64,000 nucleotides of DNA, taken from contig PAND01000022.1 in the NCBI GenBank assembly GCA_002707525.1, forward strand, positions 1 to 64,000, in the 5' to 3' direction. Below, in pieces: positions 17,595 to 27,338 of this stretch. Every line of letters starts with the position of its first letter. The first letter of the stretch is position 1. Made by a program: the position numbers and the translations under genes. The notes beneath the pieces were generated by a model. That model searched no databases. It was not told where the DNA came from and saw nothing but the letters and a program-made list of their open reading frames with translations. Source of the DNA: Flavobacteriales bacterium. Its GTDB lineage: Bacteria > Bacteroidota > Bacteroidia > Flavobacteriales > Schleiferiaceae.

Positions 17595-18323
17595 CTAGGA
17601 TTCTGAATCCAACCAGCGAATATCATCAAGATTAAATACGTGAATAGCCTTATCAGTGGTTTTCAACATGAGCTTTCCCTCCTTATCAACGCCAATAACT
17701 TGCGCCTTAATGAGATCCCCTGAAGATGTAGAATACGTGCGATAAGATTCTTTTCCCCAAAGTAAATCGTTATATCGACTACTGAGATTGGTTGGATTAG
17801 ATATCCTATGAATACCAACTGAAATTGCCTGCAAAATTGAATTAGCGCATTCTTCCAGAGAAATGTCAACTCCTATTTCTTCCAAAGAAATAGCACGATT
17901 AAGTTGCTGTTGCGACTTTTTCACGTTCAACCCAAGACCAATTATTGACGAAGTTATACGACTCCCTTCCCATCTATTCTCAATGAGTAATCCCCCTAGT
18001 TTTTTTGCCCCAACCATGAGATCGTTGGGCCACTTATATTTTACCTTTTTGGGGAGGATAGTCGCCAGCACATGACAAATCCACTTATTCACCAAAAAAC
18101 TCTCACTCAATTTGTCTGGCCAAACTACATAAACGGATAATAGCGTAGAATGGCCTGGGCTATCATGCCAAACTGACACACCTCTTCCACGACCATTTTG
18201 TTGTGTTTTAGCCATAACTGCCGTTAAACTTGGGACGGATGCATCACGGGACAAAATATTTTTCAATTCAGTCTGAGTAGAATTGAGACTGTTATGGCGG
18301 ATAATAAAGTACCTTTGTGACAT
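17595..18323 (-). CDS. birA: biotin--[acetyl-CoA carboxylase] ligase, short form
   Basis: 242 aa. The catalytic domain has the biotinoyl-AMP motif QNGRGRGVSVW (GRGRxG-like) and KWPNDLMVGAKKLGGLLIE, with the Lys that contacts biotin. A small SH3-like C-terminal domain follows. There is no N-terminal helix-turn-helix, so this is a monofunctional (class I) ligase, not the repressor form of E. coli. It attaches biotin to the biotin carboxyl carrier of acetyl-CoA carboxylase. It diverges from rsfS. Confidence 0.93.
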   Translation of the reverse strand: MSQRYFIIRHNSLNSTQTELKNILSRDASVPSLTAVMAKTQQNGRGRGVSVWHDSPGHSTLLSVYVVWPDKLSESFLVNKWICHVLATILPKKVKYKWPNDLMVGAKKLGGLLIENRWEGSRITSSIIGLGLNVKKSQQQLNRAISLEEIGVDISLEECANSILQAISVGIHRISNPTNLSSRYNDLLWGKESYRTYSTSSGDLIKAQVIGVDKEGKLMLKTTDKAIHVFNLDDIRWLDSES

Positions 18324-18394
18324 AATGCCTAATTGCCTTGGACATTACGAATATGGCACATGTTTTGGTATTTTTCAGTGATAAAAAAACTTTA

Positions 18395-18766
18395 ATGCAA
18401 CAACAACCTCAAGCTTCCTCCGAACTACTTCAAAATTTCGTTGTTGAAGGACTGCAAGATGTCAAGGGTGAGAACATCACCATACTTGATCTAAGGGAAA
18501 TAGAAAATGCTGTTACGGATTACTTCATTATTTCCGAAGGAAGCTCAAACACTCAGGTAAACGCACTTTCTGAAAGTGTGCACAAAAGCGTACGTGAAAA
18601 TCTTGGTGATAGACCTTGGCATGTTGAAGGAAAGGAAAATGCAGAATGGGTACTTATGGACTACGTGAATGTTGTCGTTCACATCTTCCAATCGGGTACA
18701 AGAGAATTTTATGACCTTGAAAGTTTATGGGGAGACGCCCCGTCAAAAACATTAGAAAACCTATAG
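18395..18766 (+). CDS. rsfS: ribosome silencing factor
   Basis: 123 aa from the ATG at 18395, the usual length. In-frame starts at 18338 (TTG) and 18353 (ATG) would add an atypical hydrophobic extension. The DUF143 fold is recognisable from ITILDLREI, TDYFIISEGSSNTQVNAL, PWHVEGKENAEWVLMDY and VVVHIFQSGTREFYDLE. RsfS binds ribosomal protein L14 and blocks subunit joining in nutrient-poor or stationary cells. Eight bases separate it from ftsH, with which it forms an operon, as in many Bacteroidota. A TATTTTTC box at 18369-18376 is a possible -7 element. Confidence 0.92.
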   Translation: MQQQPQASSELLQNFVVEGLQDVKGENITILDLREIENAVTDYFIISEGSSNTQVNALSESVHKSVRENLGDRPWHVEGKENAEWVLMDYVNVVVHIFQSGTREFYDLESLWGDAPSKTLENL

Positions 18767-18773
18767 CAGTCTT

Positions 18774-20915
18774 ATGTCTGAAAAAGGAAATGAAAATCAA
18801 ATAGACAAACTAAAAAAACAGTTTGCCAGCAACAATAAAGGCAATAAACCAGGAGGACCTAAGAAAACTAAATTCAATTTCTACTGGATTTATGCGATAG
18901 TTTTTGCGCTCTTCATAGGGATGCAAATTTTTAGTGCAATGAGTTTTCGCGCGAAGAATTCCAGTTTCAGAGACTTTGAACAAAGTCTTGAGCTAGGAGA
19001 TGTTGAACGCGTAAACATTGTCAATGAAAAAACTATTCAGGTATATATTTTAGAGGAGAGCTTGGCTGATAGCGAACGATATGAAGAAGTTCGCAACAGT
19101 AATCTAAGTGACAAAATCAATCCAGGTCCTCATTACGTGTTTGAAATGCCTGCTTCTGCTTTTGAAGATAGACTCAAAGACTATTATGAAGATCGCTCTA
19201 AAGAAGAACCCATTGCAGTTAACTATGAAACTCGTGAGAATTTTTTAGGTGATATCATATCTTGGGTACTTCCCCTAGTTTTAATGATAGGGATTTGGCT
19301 GTTTATCATGAGACGCATGTCTGGCGGAGGCGGTGCACCTGGCGGAGGCGGTTCTCAGATATTCAATATTGGTAAGTCACGCGCCAAAGTTTTTGATAAG
19401 GACACGGAAGTTAAAACAACCTTTGATGAAGTTGCTGGCATGACCGGGGCCAAGGAAGAAGTATTAGAAATTGTTGACTTCTTAAAAAACCCAAAGAAAT
19501 ACACCGAATTAGGCGGGAGAATACCGAAGGGTGTAATGCTTTCAGGTCCACCGGGAACGGGTAAAACGCTGCTTGCAAAAGCGGTTGCAGGTGAAGCGAA
19601 AGTTCCCTTTTTCTCACTTTCAGGTTCTGATTTTGTTGAGATGTTTGTGGGTGTAGGTGCGTCACGAGTTCGTGACCTTTTCAAACAAGCAAAGGAAAAA
19701 TCACCATGCATAATCTTTATTGATGAGATTGATGCAATTGGACGTGCTAGAGGTAAAAATAACTTCACTGGAGGTAATGACGAACGTGAAAACACATTGA
19801 ATCAATTGCTTACTGAAATGGATGGATTCGGAACGAATGAGCACGTCATTATTATGGCGGCAACCAATCGCGCAGACATCCTTGACAGAGCTTTAATGCG
19901 TGCAGGTAGATTTGATAGAATTATTTATGTGGATCTTCCTGAATTAACGGAGCGCGAAGCAATCTTTGGTGTCCATCTGAAAGAAATTAAAACCAACAAG
20001 TCTGTTGATGTAGGTTTACTATCAAAACAAACACCCGGGTTTTCTGGTGCAGATATTGCTAATGTTTGTAATGAAGCAGCCCTTATAGCAGCCCGAAAAA
20101 ATAAAAAATCTGTAGGTAAGCAGGATTTCAATGATGCCATAGACAGAATTGTGGGCGGATTAGAAAAGAAGACTAAGATTATTTCTCCTGAAGAGAAAAA
20201 AGTCATAGCATATCACGAAGCAGGACATGCCGCTGTAAGCTGGTTGCTTGAGCATGCCGCCCCATTGGTAAAAGTTACGATTGTTCCACGAGGCCGCTCA
20301 TTAGGTGCCGCATGGTATCTGCCAGAGGAACGACAAATTACCACTGCCGAGCAAATGCTAGACGAAATGTGTGCTACTATGGGAGGTCGTGCTGCTGAAA
20401 AAGTGGTCTTTGATAAAATTTCAACAGGCGCACTCAGTGACCTAGAAAAGGTAACCAAACAAGCTCGAGCAATGGTTACTGTTTATGGTTTGAATGATAA
20501 GTTAGGCAATGTAACCTACTATGACAGTCAAGGTCAAAATGAATACGCGATGGATAAACCATATTCGCAAGAAACTGCTGTGGTCATTGATGAAGAGATT
20601 AGCAAACTAATTGAAGCCGAGTACGATAGAGCCATAAAAGTTCTTTCTGATAATAGAGATAAACTGGACCAATTAGCAAATATCCTCTTAGAGAAAGAAG
20701 TAATCTTCAAAGAAAACGTAGAAGATATATTTGGTAAACGCCCTTGGGATAAAGAGGAAGCCACAGAGATTGAAGCTGCAGTGGTTGAAGAAGCCACAGA
20801 GGGCAAAGAAGCTGCAGAGATCGAAGAAACTACAGTGAACGAAGCAGCAGCAGCGAAGAAAGAAGCTACGGCGAGCGAAGAAGCTGTAGAGAGCAAAGAA
20901 GTTCCAGAAGTGTAG
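18774..20915 (+). CDS. ftsH: ATP-dependent zinc metalloprotease FtsH
   Basis: 713 aa. A cytosolic N-terminus (about 40 residues) leads into a first membrane helix ([18 protein letters not shown]), a periplasmic segment and a second helix near residues 160-180. [11 protein letters not shown] linker precedes the AAA+ domain: Walker A GPPGTGKT at 258-265, [11 protein letters not shown], and the second region of homology with its arginine finger. The zinc site is HEAGH at 481-485. It degrades membrane and short-lived cytosolic proteins. The last about 54 residues form an unusual Ala/Glu/Val/Thr-rich repetitive acidic tail coded by imperfect repeats. A strong terminator follows. Confidence 0.96.
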   Translation: MSEKGNENQIDKLKKQFASNNKGNKPGGPKKTKFNFYWIYAIVFALFIGMQIFSAMSFRAKNSSFRDFEQSLELGDVERVNIVNEKTIQVYILEESLADSERYEEVRNSNLSDKINPGPHYVFEMPASAFEDRLKDYYEDRSKEEPIAVNYETRENFLGDIISWVLPLVLMIGIWLFIMRRMSGGGGAPGGGGSQIFNIGKSRAKVFDKDTEVKTTFDEVAGMTGAKEEVLEIVDFLKNPKKYTELGGRIPKGVMLSGPPGTGKTLLAKAVAGEAKVPFFSLSGSDFVEMFVGVGASRVRDLFKQAKEKSPCIIFIDEIDAIGRARGKNNFTGGNDERENTLNQLLTEMDGFGTNEHVIIMAATNRADILDRALMRAGRFDRIIYVDLPELTEREAIFGVHLKEIKTNKSVDVGLLSKQTPGFSGADIANVCNEAALIAARKNKKSVGKQDFNDAIDRIVGGLEKKTKIISPEEKKVIAYHEAGHAAVSWLLEHAAPLVKVTIVPRGRSLGAAWYLPEERQITTAEQMLDEMCATMGGRAAEKVVFDKISTGALSDLEKVTKQARAMVTVYGLNDKLGNVTYYDSQGQNEYAMDKPYSQETAVVIDEEISKLIEAEYDRAIKVLSDNRDKLDQLANILLEKEVIFKENVEDIFGKRPWDKEEATEIEAAVVEEATEGKEAAEIEETTVNEAAAAKKEATASEEAVESKEVPEV

Positions 20916-20941
20916 TGGTACAATTCATAACTAAGAAAAAA

Positions 20942-20967
20942 ACCATCGCTTATTGCGGTGGTTTTTT
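20942..20967 (+). terminator. rho-independent terminator after ftsH
   Basis: An 8-bp stem (ACCATCGC with GCGGTGGT, one T-G pair) and TTATT loop are followed by TTTTTT. An A-run upstream makes it weakly bidirectional. Confidence 0.88.
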
Positions 20968-20995
20968 GTTAATAGCCACTTGGCCATCACCTTGG

Positions 20996-21023
20996 TTGTT
21001 TTAAGTTTGCTTTGCTACCTTTG
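20996..21023 (+). promoter_or_regulatory. Bacteroidota promoter, TTG-N17-TACCTTTG, for the LUD-cdsA-psd operon
   Basis: TTG at 20996-20998 is followed after 17 bases by TACCTTTG at 21016-21023. This is the best full -33/-7 promoter in the window. The 17 bases to the ATG at 21041 give a leader of about 10-13 bases. Confidence 0.7.
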
Positions 21024-21040
21024 GATAACACTTAAAACCC

Positions 21041-21652
21041 ATGGCTAAGAAAGGTTTCTTCACAAAACTTGTTTCTTCACTCAAGAGTTCCGAAACCTCC
21101 GAACAGATAGAAGAAGGGAAGTTCGCTCCCCAAGAACAATTGCCTTTAGATGAAAGATTCGTTTCAAGATTTCATGAAGGAGGAGGTCATTTTATTTATT
21201 GCGCAAATGAAACGGATGCTTTAGCAGGTATCAGCCAATATGCGGAGGAACATAATTGGTTCGGAATGTACTTTAGTGATGAACGCTTAAGAAAACTTGA
21301 AAATAAGATCCGACTCAAAGTCACTTTTGAAAATGATGGTCAATTTCCCGCAGTTATTAGTGGATGTGAGGCCTTAATAGCCTTTAATGGCGGAATCATG
21401 GTTCATAATCACCACACAGGTGGAAGACGACTTTCAGATTTGCCCAAACATCATGTGATTATTGCATATACTTCTCAAATAGTAGCTCATTTAAGAGATG
21501 GAATGGAGTCCGTTAACTTGAAATATAGAGAGGACAGGCCCGGGAATATAGCTGTAATTCGCGCTCCTTTTGATGAAAACGTACAAATGGCTTCTGCGGA
21601 TCCTAACAAGGACAGAAAAGTATTCTTAGTGCTCATTGAAGACGAGATTTAA
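21041..21652 (+). CDS. LUD-domain protein (LutC-like, DUF162)
   Basis: 203 aa. The sequence matches the LUD fold, recognised from the ISGCEALIAFNGGIMV segment, the central His-rich loop (VHNHHTGGRRLSDLP), HHVIIAYTSQIV and the late acidic IEDEI end. LutC/YkgG relatives take part in lactate oxidation together with LutA and LutB, but neither is present here. The gene instead opens an operon with cdsA and psd and abuts cdsA with no spacing. It may have a housekeeping or redox role unrelated to lactate. The domain call is strong, the function open. Confidence 0.82.
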   Translation: MAKKGFFTKLVSSLKSSETSEQIEEGKFAPQEQLPLDERFVSRFHEGGGHFIYCANETDALAGISQYAEEHNWFGMYFSDERLRKLENKIRLKVTFENDGQFPAVISGCEALIAFNGGIMVHNHHTGGRRLSDLPKHHVIIAYTSQIVAHLRDGMESVNLKYREDRPGNIAVIRAPFDENVQMASADPNKDRKVFLVLIEDEI

Positions 21653-22417
21653 ATGTTAAAACGCACGCTTTGGGGAGCTGTTTACGCTGCCGTTTTAATA
21701 GGTTTTTTAGGTTTTAGTCATCTTGGCTCACACCTTTTGGGTGTTTTCCTACTATTGCTTATTAACGAATTGGCCAACTTGCAGCGAGTCCAAAGTAAGT
21801 TCCCGTTGTTGATTTTCGGTGGCATTTTTATTTTACTGGGAATGCTGACTGGATGGGGCGGATCAAGAGAGTTGATTGCAACCGCTCTTCTATACCTCAT
21901 TTTAACTTCTTTTACGCTGCTTCGTGCCAAGTCACCGGCAAGAGAGATTACTAAAAGCTTCTTTATTATCTCTTATATTTTTCTTCCGCTTTTGTTCAGT
22001 ATTCAAATGACTGAGGAATTTCCGGAACTCATCTTATTTATCTTCATACTGATTTGGTCTTCGGATAGCTTCGCATATGTTGTAGGTAGACGCTTTGGAA
22101 AACGACCTTTAGCACCAACCCTTAGTCCTAAAAAGACCCTAGAGGGTTTCCTTGGCGGAATAGTTGGAACTATAAGCGTGGCAATCATTGCGAATTACTC
22201 TTGGAATTTGTTGCCATTACACATTGGCATATCTATAGCTTTGGGTGTTAGCATAGCAGCGCCTTTAGGAGATCTCCTGGCATCTTCCATTAAAAGGGAA
22301 GCTGATGTTAAAGATTCAGGTGTATTTTTACCCGGACACGGGGGAGCTCTAGATCGATTAGATAGTTTTATTACCGCAGCACCGTTGGCAATTATAATTT
22401 ATCAATATTTATCATGA
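21653..22417 (+). CDS. cdsA: phosphatidate cytidylyltransferase (CDP-diglyceride synthase)
   Basis: 254 aa with about eight membrane segments. The CdsA signature is at the C-terminal end: SPKKTLEGFLGGIVGT, then LASSIKREADVKDSGVFLPGHGG and LDRLDS. It converts phosphatidate and CTP to CDP-diacylglycerol, the precursor of phosphatidylserine and phosphatidylglycerol, in the inner membrane. Its ATG follows the LUD stop directly and its stop overlaps the psd ATG (ATGA). Confidence 0.95.
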   Translation: MLKRTLWGAVYAAVLIGFLGFSHLGSHLLGVFLLLLINELANLQRVQSKFPLLIFGGIFILLGMLTGWGGSRELIATALLYLILTSFTLLRAKSPAREITKSFFIISYIFLPLLFSIQMTEEFPELILFIFILIWSSDSFAYVVGRRFGKRPLAPTLSPKKTLEGFLGGIVGTISVAIIANYSWNLLPLHIGISIALGVSIAAPLGDLLASSIKREADVKDSGVFLPGHGGALDRLDSFITAAPLAIIIYQYLS

Positions 22418-23070
22418 TTATTCACAAGGAAGGTAAAGGAACATTAGGACTAGTTTTTATTGTATTATTTGCCGTAAACGCATTAATTCAATGGGCAGCG
22501 GGAAATCAATTAATAGAAGTTTTAACGCTTGCAACTAGTGTTATTCTTTACGTAATCGTTCTTCAGTTTTTTCGAAATCCAAAACGGGTTGTGCAGGTTA
22601 ACCCTAACGGTATTATCTGCCCTGCAGACGGCAAAGTTGTTACTATTGAAGAAGTATATGAAGAAGAAGTGTTGAAGACAAAATGCATTCAGATGTCCAT
22701 ATTTATGTCACCCTTCAATGTTCACGTTAATCGTTTCCCTCTAGGCGGAAAAGTAAAGACGGCTATTCATCACAAAGGAAAGTTTTTGGTAGCATGGCAT
22801 CCAAAAAGTTCATCGTTAAATGAACGTACTACGGTAGCTGTAGAAAATAAAATATGGGGAACTGTAGTCTTTCGACAAATCGCTGGAGCTGTTGCGCGCA
22901 GAATTGTTATGTATTCCAAACCTGGAGATATGGCAGCGCAAGGTTCTGAATTTGGGTTTATTAAATTCGGTTCAAGAGTTGATTTATTTCTTCCTCTAGA
23001 TTGTAAAGTTCTTGTCAAAGAAGGAGATGTAGTAAAAGGAGCTAAAACTGTCCTTGCAAATCGTGCTTAA
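22414..23070 (+). CDS. psd: phosphatidylserine decarboxylase (short, archaeal-type proenzyme)
   Basis: 218 aa. It makes phosphatidylethanolamine from phosphatidylserine. Two membrane helices lie near the N-terminus (about 10-50). The conserved core has CPADGKVV, FMSPFNVHVNR and HKGKFLVAWHPK. The self-cleavage site is Gly186-Ser187 in KFGSRVD, which becomes the pyruvoyl group. The short form lacks the long N-terminal part of E. coli Psd and is normal for Bacteroidota. It overlaps cdsA by four bases, and its stop interlocks with that of cmk (TTAA, 23067-23070). Confidence 0.94.
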   Translation: MIIHKEGKGTLGLVFIVLFAVNALIQWAAGNQLIEVLTLATSVILYVIVLQFFRNPKRVVQVNPNGIICPADGKVVTIEEVYEEEVLKTKCIQMSIFMSPFNVHVNRFPLGGKVKTAIHHKGKFLVAWHPKSSSLNERTTVAVENKIWGTVVFRQIAGAVARRIVMYSKPGDMAAQGSEFGFIKFGSRVDLFLPLDCKVLVKEGDVVKGAKTVLANRA

Positions 23071-23759
23071 TCGTACTTCTGAAATTTAGCTACCCACCCC
23101 AGCACAAGTTTAAATTGTTCGTTTCGGTTCAGCTCACTGTTGTCCAATATAGTTGCATCTGCAGCAGCAATTAATGGGGAATCAGCACGCTCCATATCGG
23201 CTTTATCTCGGCTTTTTAAATTTTCTAGAACTTCGCTTAAAGAAAAATCCTGCCCTTTAGCATCTAACTCTGCCTTCCGGCGCATAGCTCTTACTTGGTC
23301 CGTAGCCGTCATAAATATCTTTAATTCTGCCATTGGGAAAACTACAGTACCAATATCTCGACCATCCATGACCACACCTCCATTCTCTCCCATTTTTTGC
23401 TGTAACGCTACAAGTCTGCGTCTCACAGGAATCAACTTGGAAACTTGGCTGACTACATTACTCACCTCCATAGTGCGTATAGCATCCTCAACATTCTCAC
23501 TATTAAGCATAGTAATACTCTGCCCTTGAGAATTTACATTAAACGTGATGGTGAGATTTTGAAGTGCATTGATGATTGGTTCTTCCTTTATCCCATAAGC
23601 TTTTGATACCCAACCATTACGCAAAGCATCTAAAGCTACAGCACGATACATAGCTCCACTATCAACATAAGTATAACCAAGAGAAGCAGCAAGCTCTTTT
23701 GCAAGAGTGCTCTTGCCTGTTGAACTATGGCCGTCAATAGCGATTGTAAGTTTACTCAT
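23067..23759 (-). CDS. cmk: (d)CMP kinase
   Basis: 230 aa. P-loop GHSSTGKS is at about residues 9-16, and the family motifs VDSGAMYRA and VVMDGRDIGTVVFP are present. It phosphorylates CMP and dCMP from ATP. It is the last gene after lon and porQ; only 14 bases separate it from the porQ stop. The porQ-cmk adjacency recurs in Bacteroidota with T9SS. Confidence 0.95.
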   Translation of the reverse strand: MSKLTIAIDGHSSTGKSTLAKELAASLGYTYVDSGAMYRAVALDALRNGWVSKAYGIKEEPIINALQNLTITFNVNSQGQSITMLNSENVEDAIRTMEVSNVVSQVSKLIPVRRRLVALQQKMGENGGVVMDGRDIGTVVFPMAELKIFMTATDQVRAMRRKAELDAKGQDFSLSEVLENLKSRDKADMERADSPLIAAADATILDNSELNRNEQFKLVLGWVAKFQKYD

Positions 23760-23773
23760 GAATACTATTCGAA

Positions 23774-24778
23774 TTAAATATTGATACCCAAAGATATTGT
23801 ATTCATCCTGCCTGCAATATTCCTGAGTTCATTGGCATAATGCAATGTAAACTTATCAAAGTACAAGCCTGTCCCCAAGGTAAATCCTCCTGAAGTTCTC
23901 CTGGTTGAAAGTGCCATTTCGTATTGCCGTCTAAAACTATAACCCAACATGAAATGTGTGCGTTGAGTGGGTAAAAACTCTATTGAGCCGCTTAGATGCC
24001 TGAGTGATCTGTTCATGATACTCTGGCTGGTCTGTGTCACATTTCCTGTAATTGGATCAATAGAACTACTATTGAAATCCACATATCCTAATTGATTGAA
24101 ACGCTGTAATTCATCTAAGACAAATGTCCAACGAAAAGGTGCGTATTTTAGTTTGTCACCAATGGCAAATAATAAATTAGTGGGTAACGATTCTCGTTGG
24201 CTACTAAATGCAGTCAATTGCAATCCTGCATTTTTGAGTATTATTGTAATATCCGGTGCATCTCTAAACCTGCGCATGGCAATCAAATCTGTTGCCATCG
24301 CCCAACTTTGATAGCTCTCATAGGTACCTGAGACTAGTTTTATATTGCTTCCCATTTTCCAACCATAAGCTTCCAAGAGTTGTGTCCCTATGGATAAGCT
24401 CATGTCCCCGGCTGAAAAAGTGCCTAATGAATTTCCCCAATTATCTGTTGCGTTAAATTCACCATAACTAAGGTTTTGTAATCCAAATAATAATGCACGT
24501 CCATAAAGGGAAAAACCAAAGGTTGATTGAAGTGCCTGAACACCATTGCCCAATGAGCCAAAACTTATTTCCAATTGATGCATTGAAGTATCCGTAAGTA
24601 ACAATGGATTCTGTAAAGCATAGGCACCAACTGGCGTTGGATTCAGATATGCCGTATTTGCCAAAGACGAGCTGCCGGCAAACATGCTTCGATCTAGAAA
24701 AGAAAATATCGAATGCCCACCACTTTGCGCGAACAAAGTCATGGGTAGTACTAGCGCTATGACTACTTGTTTGATCAA
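23774..24778 (-). CDS. porQ: type IX secretion system protein PorQ
   Basis: 334 aa from a TTG start at 24778 that overlaps the lon stop (TTGA). The next in-frame ATG (24742) would cut into the signal peptide. A Sec signal peptide ending LFAQ is followed by SGGHSIFSFLDRSMFAGSSSLAN, the PorQ-like mature start. The rest is a beta-barrel with alternating hydrophobic strands (FALGYSFRRQ-type). PorQ, with PorU, PorV and PorZ, is associated with the outer-membrane attachment complex of the T9SS. Neighbouring lon and cmk strengthen the call. It supports export of the T9SS cargo genes found here. Confidence 0.83.
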   Translation of the reverse strand: MIKQVVIALVLPMTLFAQSGGHSIFSFLDRSMFAGSSSLANTAYLNPTPVGAYALQNPLLLTDTSMHQLEISFGSLGNGVQALQSTFGFSLYGRALLFGLQNLSYGEFNATDNWGNSLGTFSAGDMSLSIGTQLLEAYGWKMGSNIKLVSGTYESYQSWAMATDLIAMRRFRDAPDITIILKNAGLQLTAFSSQRESLPTNLLFAIGDKLKYAPFRWTFVLDELQRFNQLGYVDFNSSSIDPITGNVTQTSQSIMNRSLRHLSGSIEFLPTQRTHFMLGYSFRRQYEMALSTRRTSGGFTLGTGLYFDKFTLHYANELRNIAGRMNTISLGINI

Positions 24779-27222
24779 GTCTTTTGAGAATCGATTGAGA
24801 GTTTTTTAGCCCCTTTAACTTTCTGATTTAATATAGCTAAATCTAACACTTCTGACATTTCTGATATGTAATGGAACGTCATTCCCTTTAGATAATGAGC
24901 TTCTATTTCTTCAATATCCTTTCTGTTCTTCTCGCACAATATGATGGTGCTAATTTTAGCTCGTTTGGCAGCAAGGATTTTCTCCTTTATTCCGCCAACT
25001 GGTAAAACCTTACCGCGCAAGGTAATCTCGCCAGTCATTGCCAATTTCGGAGCTACTTTTTTCTGTGTAAGCAATGAGGTCAAGGCGGTTAACAACGTTA
25101 TACCAGCGCTAGGACCGTCTTTGGGAATAGCACCTTGGGGAACGTGAATATTTATATCATAGGATTTGAATACATTTTGATCTATCCCTAGTTCACCGGC
25201 GTTAGCTTTTAAATATGCAATAGCAATTGTTGCACTTTCCTTCATTACAGCTCCTAGGTTACCTGTGATAATTACTTTTCCAGTACCTCTCGCAAGTGAA
25301 CTTTCAATAAATAAAATATCACCACCTACAGGTGTCCAAGCTAGTCCAGTAACTACGCCAGCATGATTATTTCCCTCATAGATATCTCTTTCGCGGGGGG
25401 GACCAAGGATTTCTTCTAATCGATCCATATTTACTTTGGCTGTAGCCTCCGTCTCAAGTGCAATATCCTTTGCGGTTGACCGCACAAGCTTTGCTACTTT
25501 TTTATCTAGATTTCGCACACCACTTTCACGAGTATATCCCTCAACAAGTGACTTCAAAATGGGTTTTGTGATAGAAAATTGAACCTTAGTTATTCCATGA
25601 TTACTAAGTTGCTTTGGAACTAAATGCTGTTTTGCTATTTCTACCTTTTCTTCAATAGTGTAGCCGGTAACGTCTATCACTTCCATCCGATCAAGAAGCG
25701 CAGGTTGAATTGCTCCAAGATTATTGGCCGTAGCAATGAAAAAGACTTTGCTTAAATCATACCCCATTTCAAGGTAATTATCGTAAAAGCTGTCATTTTG
25801 CTCTGGATCAAGCACCTCTAACATAGATGATGAAGGATCCCCTCCTGTACCGTAACTCAATTTATCTATCTCATCCAAAATAAAAACCGGATCGTTGGAA
25901 CCTGCCTTCTTCATATTTTGTAAAATACGACCAGGCATAGCACCAATATAGGTTTTGCGATGTCCCCGAATTTCAGCCTCATCTCTCAATCCTCCGAGCG
26001 ACATTCTCACATAAGGTCTACCCAATGCTTCTGCGATACTCTTTCCTAACGACGTTTTGCCTACCCCCGGAGGCCCGGCTAAGCAAACAATCGGACTTTT
26101 CATATCGCCTTTAAGCTTCAAAACTGCTAAATGCTCTAGAATGCGCTCCTTAACTTTTTCGAGACCATAATGATCCCTATCAAGGACTTTAGTTGCTCCT
26201 TTCAAGTCTATCTTCGCTTTGCCTTTTCCTTCAAAGGGTAAATCAAGCATAAACTCCAAATAATTTCTCTGGATTGCGAATTCCGGCATCTGAGGATTTA
26301 AGCGCTGAAGTTTCTTCAACTCCTTATTAAATCTTTCACTGCTGCTACTATCCCATTTCTTCTTTTTTGCTCTTTGCTTCAATTCCTCAATCTCAGTTTC
26401 GCTCGAACTGCCTCCAAGCTCTTCCTGGATGGTTTTCATCTGCTGGTGCAAAAAATACTCTCGCTGTTGTTGGTCAAATTCTAATTTAACCTTGTCTTGT
26501 ATTTCATTTTTTACTTCAAGCTTCTTCAGCTCTAAGTTTAGTCCCTCTAACACGTTTGAAGCACGATCTTTCAGTGAGTCTAATTCTAGGACTTGCTGCT
26601 TTTTATCAAGTACCATACTGCTATTGGAAGCAATAAAATTGAGTAAGAAAGTATTGCTCTTGATATTATCAAGAGCAGTCTGGGCCTCTGAAGGTATGTT
26701 GGGACTATCCTGAATTAACTGTCCCGCAACCTCTTTTATACTGTCCATGACAATGTTGAATTCTACATCATCTTCATCCGGAACAAACTCAGGTAAAAAC
26801 TCTACCCTTGCTCTATTATATGGCTCTGTGCTGGTCCATTCTAGGATGCGAAACCGCTTCTTACCCTGGATGATTATGGTGGTATTTCCATCGGGCATTT
26901 TAAAACTCTTCACAATTTGAGCTAAAGTTCCTGTTGGAAAGACATCGTCTTTTGAGGGTTCTTCTGTGTGCCCATCTTTTTGGGTAATCATACCCACATA
27001 TTTAGGTTCTTCCTTGATATCACGAATAAGACGCAGGCTTTTGTCTCGACCTGCCGTAATTGGTGCAACTACACCCGGAAAAATAACCGTATTTCGCAGC
27101 GGTAGGATTGGTAATTCTTCCGGCAATTCAGCATTATTAATTTCCACCTCCTCATCCGAGGTCATTAGTGGAATAAATTCTGTGCTTTCGTTAATGATAT
27201 CGCTAAGTGACAAACTGTCCAT
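24775..27222 (-). CDS. lon: ATP-dependent protease Lon
   Basis: 815 aa. The N-terminal LON substrate-recognition domain ([15 protein letters not shown] at its start) extends to about residue 240, followed by a coiled-coil part. The AAA+ domain has Walker [10 protein letters not shown]. The C-terminal protease has the Ser705-Lys748 dyad (KDGPSAG; GGIKEK). It degrades misfolded and regulatory proteins in the cytosol. It is the first gene of a lon-porQ-cmk operon with four-base coupling to porQ. I see no clear TAnnTTTG before it. Confidence 0.96.
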   Translation of the reverse strand: MDSLSLSDIINESTEFIPLMTSDEEVEINNAELPEELPILPLRNTVIFPGVVAPITAGRDKSLRLIRDIKEEPKYVGMITQKDGHTEEPSKDDVFPTGTLAQIVKSFKMPDGNTTIIIQGKKRFRILEWTSTEPYNRARVEFLPEFVPDEDDVEFNIVMDSIKEVAGQLIQDSPNIPSEAQTALDNIKSNTFLLNFIASNSSMVLDKKQQVLELDSLKDRASNVLEGLNLELKKLEVKNEIQDKVKLEFDQQQREYFLHQQMKTIQEELGGSSSETEIEELKQRAKKKKWDSSSSERFNKELKKLQRLNPQMPEFAIQRNYLEFMLDLPFEGKGKAKIDLKGATKVLDRDHYGLEKVKERILEHLAVLKLKGDMKSPIVCLAGPPGVGKTSLGKSIAEALGRPYVRMSLGGLRDEAEIRGHRKTYIGAMPGRILQNMKKAGSNDPVFILDEIDKLSYGTGGDPSSSMLEVLDPEQNDSFYDNYLEMGYDLSKVFFIATANNLGAIQPALLDRMEVIDVTGYTIEEKVEIAKQHLVPKQLSNHGITKVQFSITKPILKSLVEGYTRESGVRNLDKKVAKLVRSTAKDIALETEATAKVNMDRLEEILGPPRERDIYEGNNHAGVVTGLAWTPVGGDILFIESSLARGTGKVIITGNLGAVMKESATIAIAYLKANAGELGIDQNVFKSYDINIHVPQGAIPKDGPSAGITLLTALTSLLTQKKVAPKLAMTGEITLRGKVLPVGGIKEKILAAKRAKISTIILCEKNRKDIEEIEAHYLKGMTFHYISEMSEVLDLAILNQKVKGAKKLSIDSQKT

Positions 27223-27282
27223 AAAATCAATTTCTTGACAACTAAACCCTCTTTGATGGCGGTCATGCTGTCATTCAATGTT

Positions 27283-27309
27283 AAAAAAAGGCGCTTCCAA
27301 AGAGCGCTT
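27283..27309 (-). terminator. rho-independent terminator after the 27339-28034 barrel gene
   Basis: On the minus strand, a 7-bp stem (27309-27303 with 27295-27289, core AGCGC/GCGCT) and 7-base loop are followed by a run of six or more T. It separates the barrel gene from lon. Confidence 0.8.
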
Positions 27310-27338
27310 GGTATATGTTTCAAAGGCTATGCCGAAAC

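Noticed and set aside
18354-18369. A sigma-54-like promoter TGGCAC-N5-TTGG before rsfS
   Set aside because: Spacing between the -24 and -12 parts is right, but the essential GC of the -12 element is GG. One imperfect match near a housekeeping gene is not enough, even with a sigma-54 activator in the window.
19355-20923. Long open frames antisense to ftsH (up to about 146 codons)
   Set aside because: They mirror the codon bias and the repetitive tail of ftsH, have no start signals and no protein-like composition.
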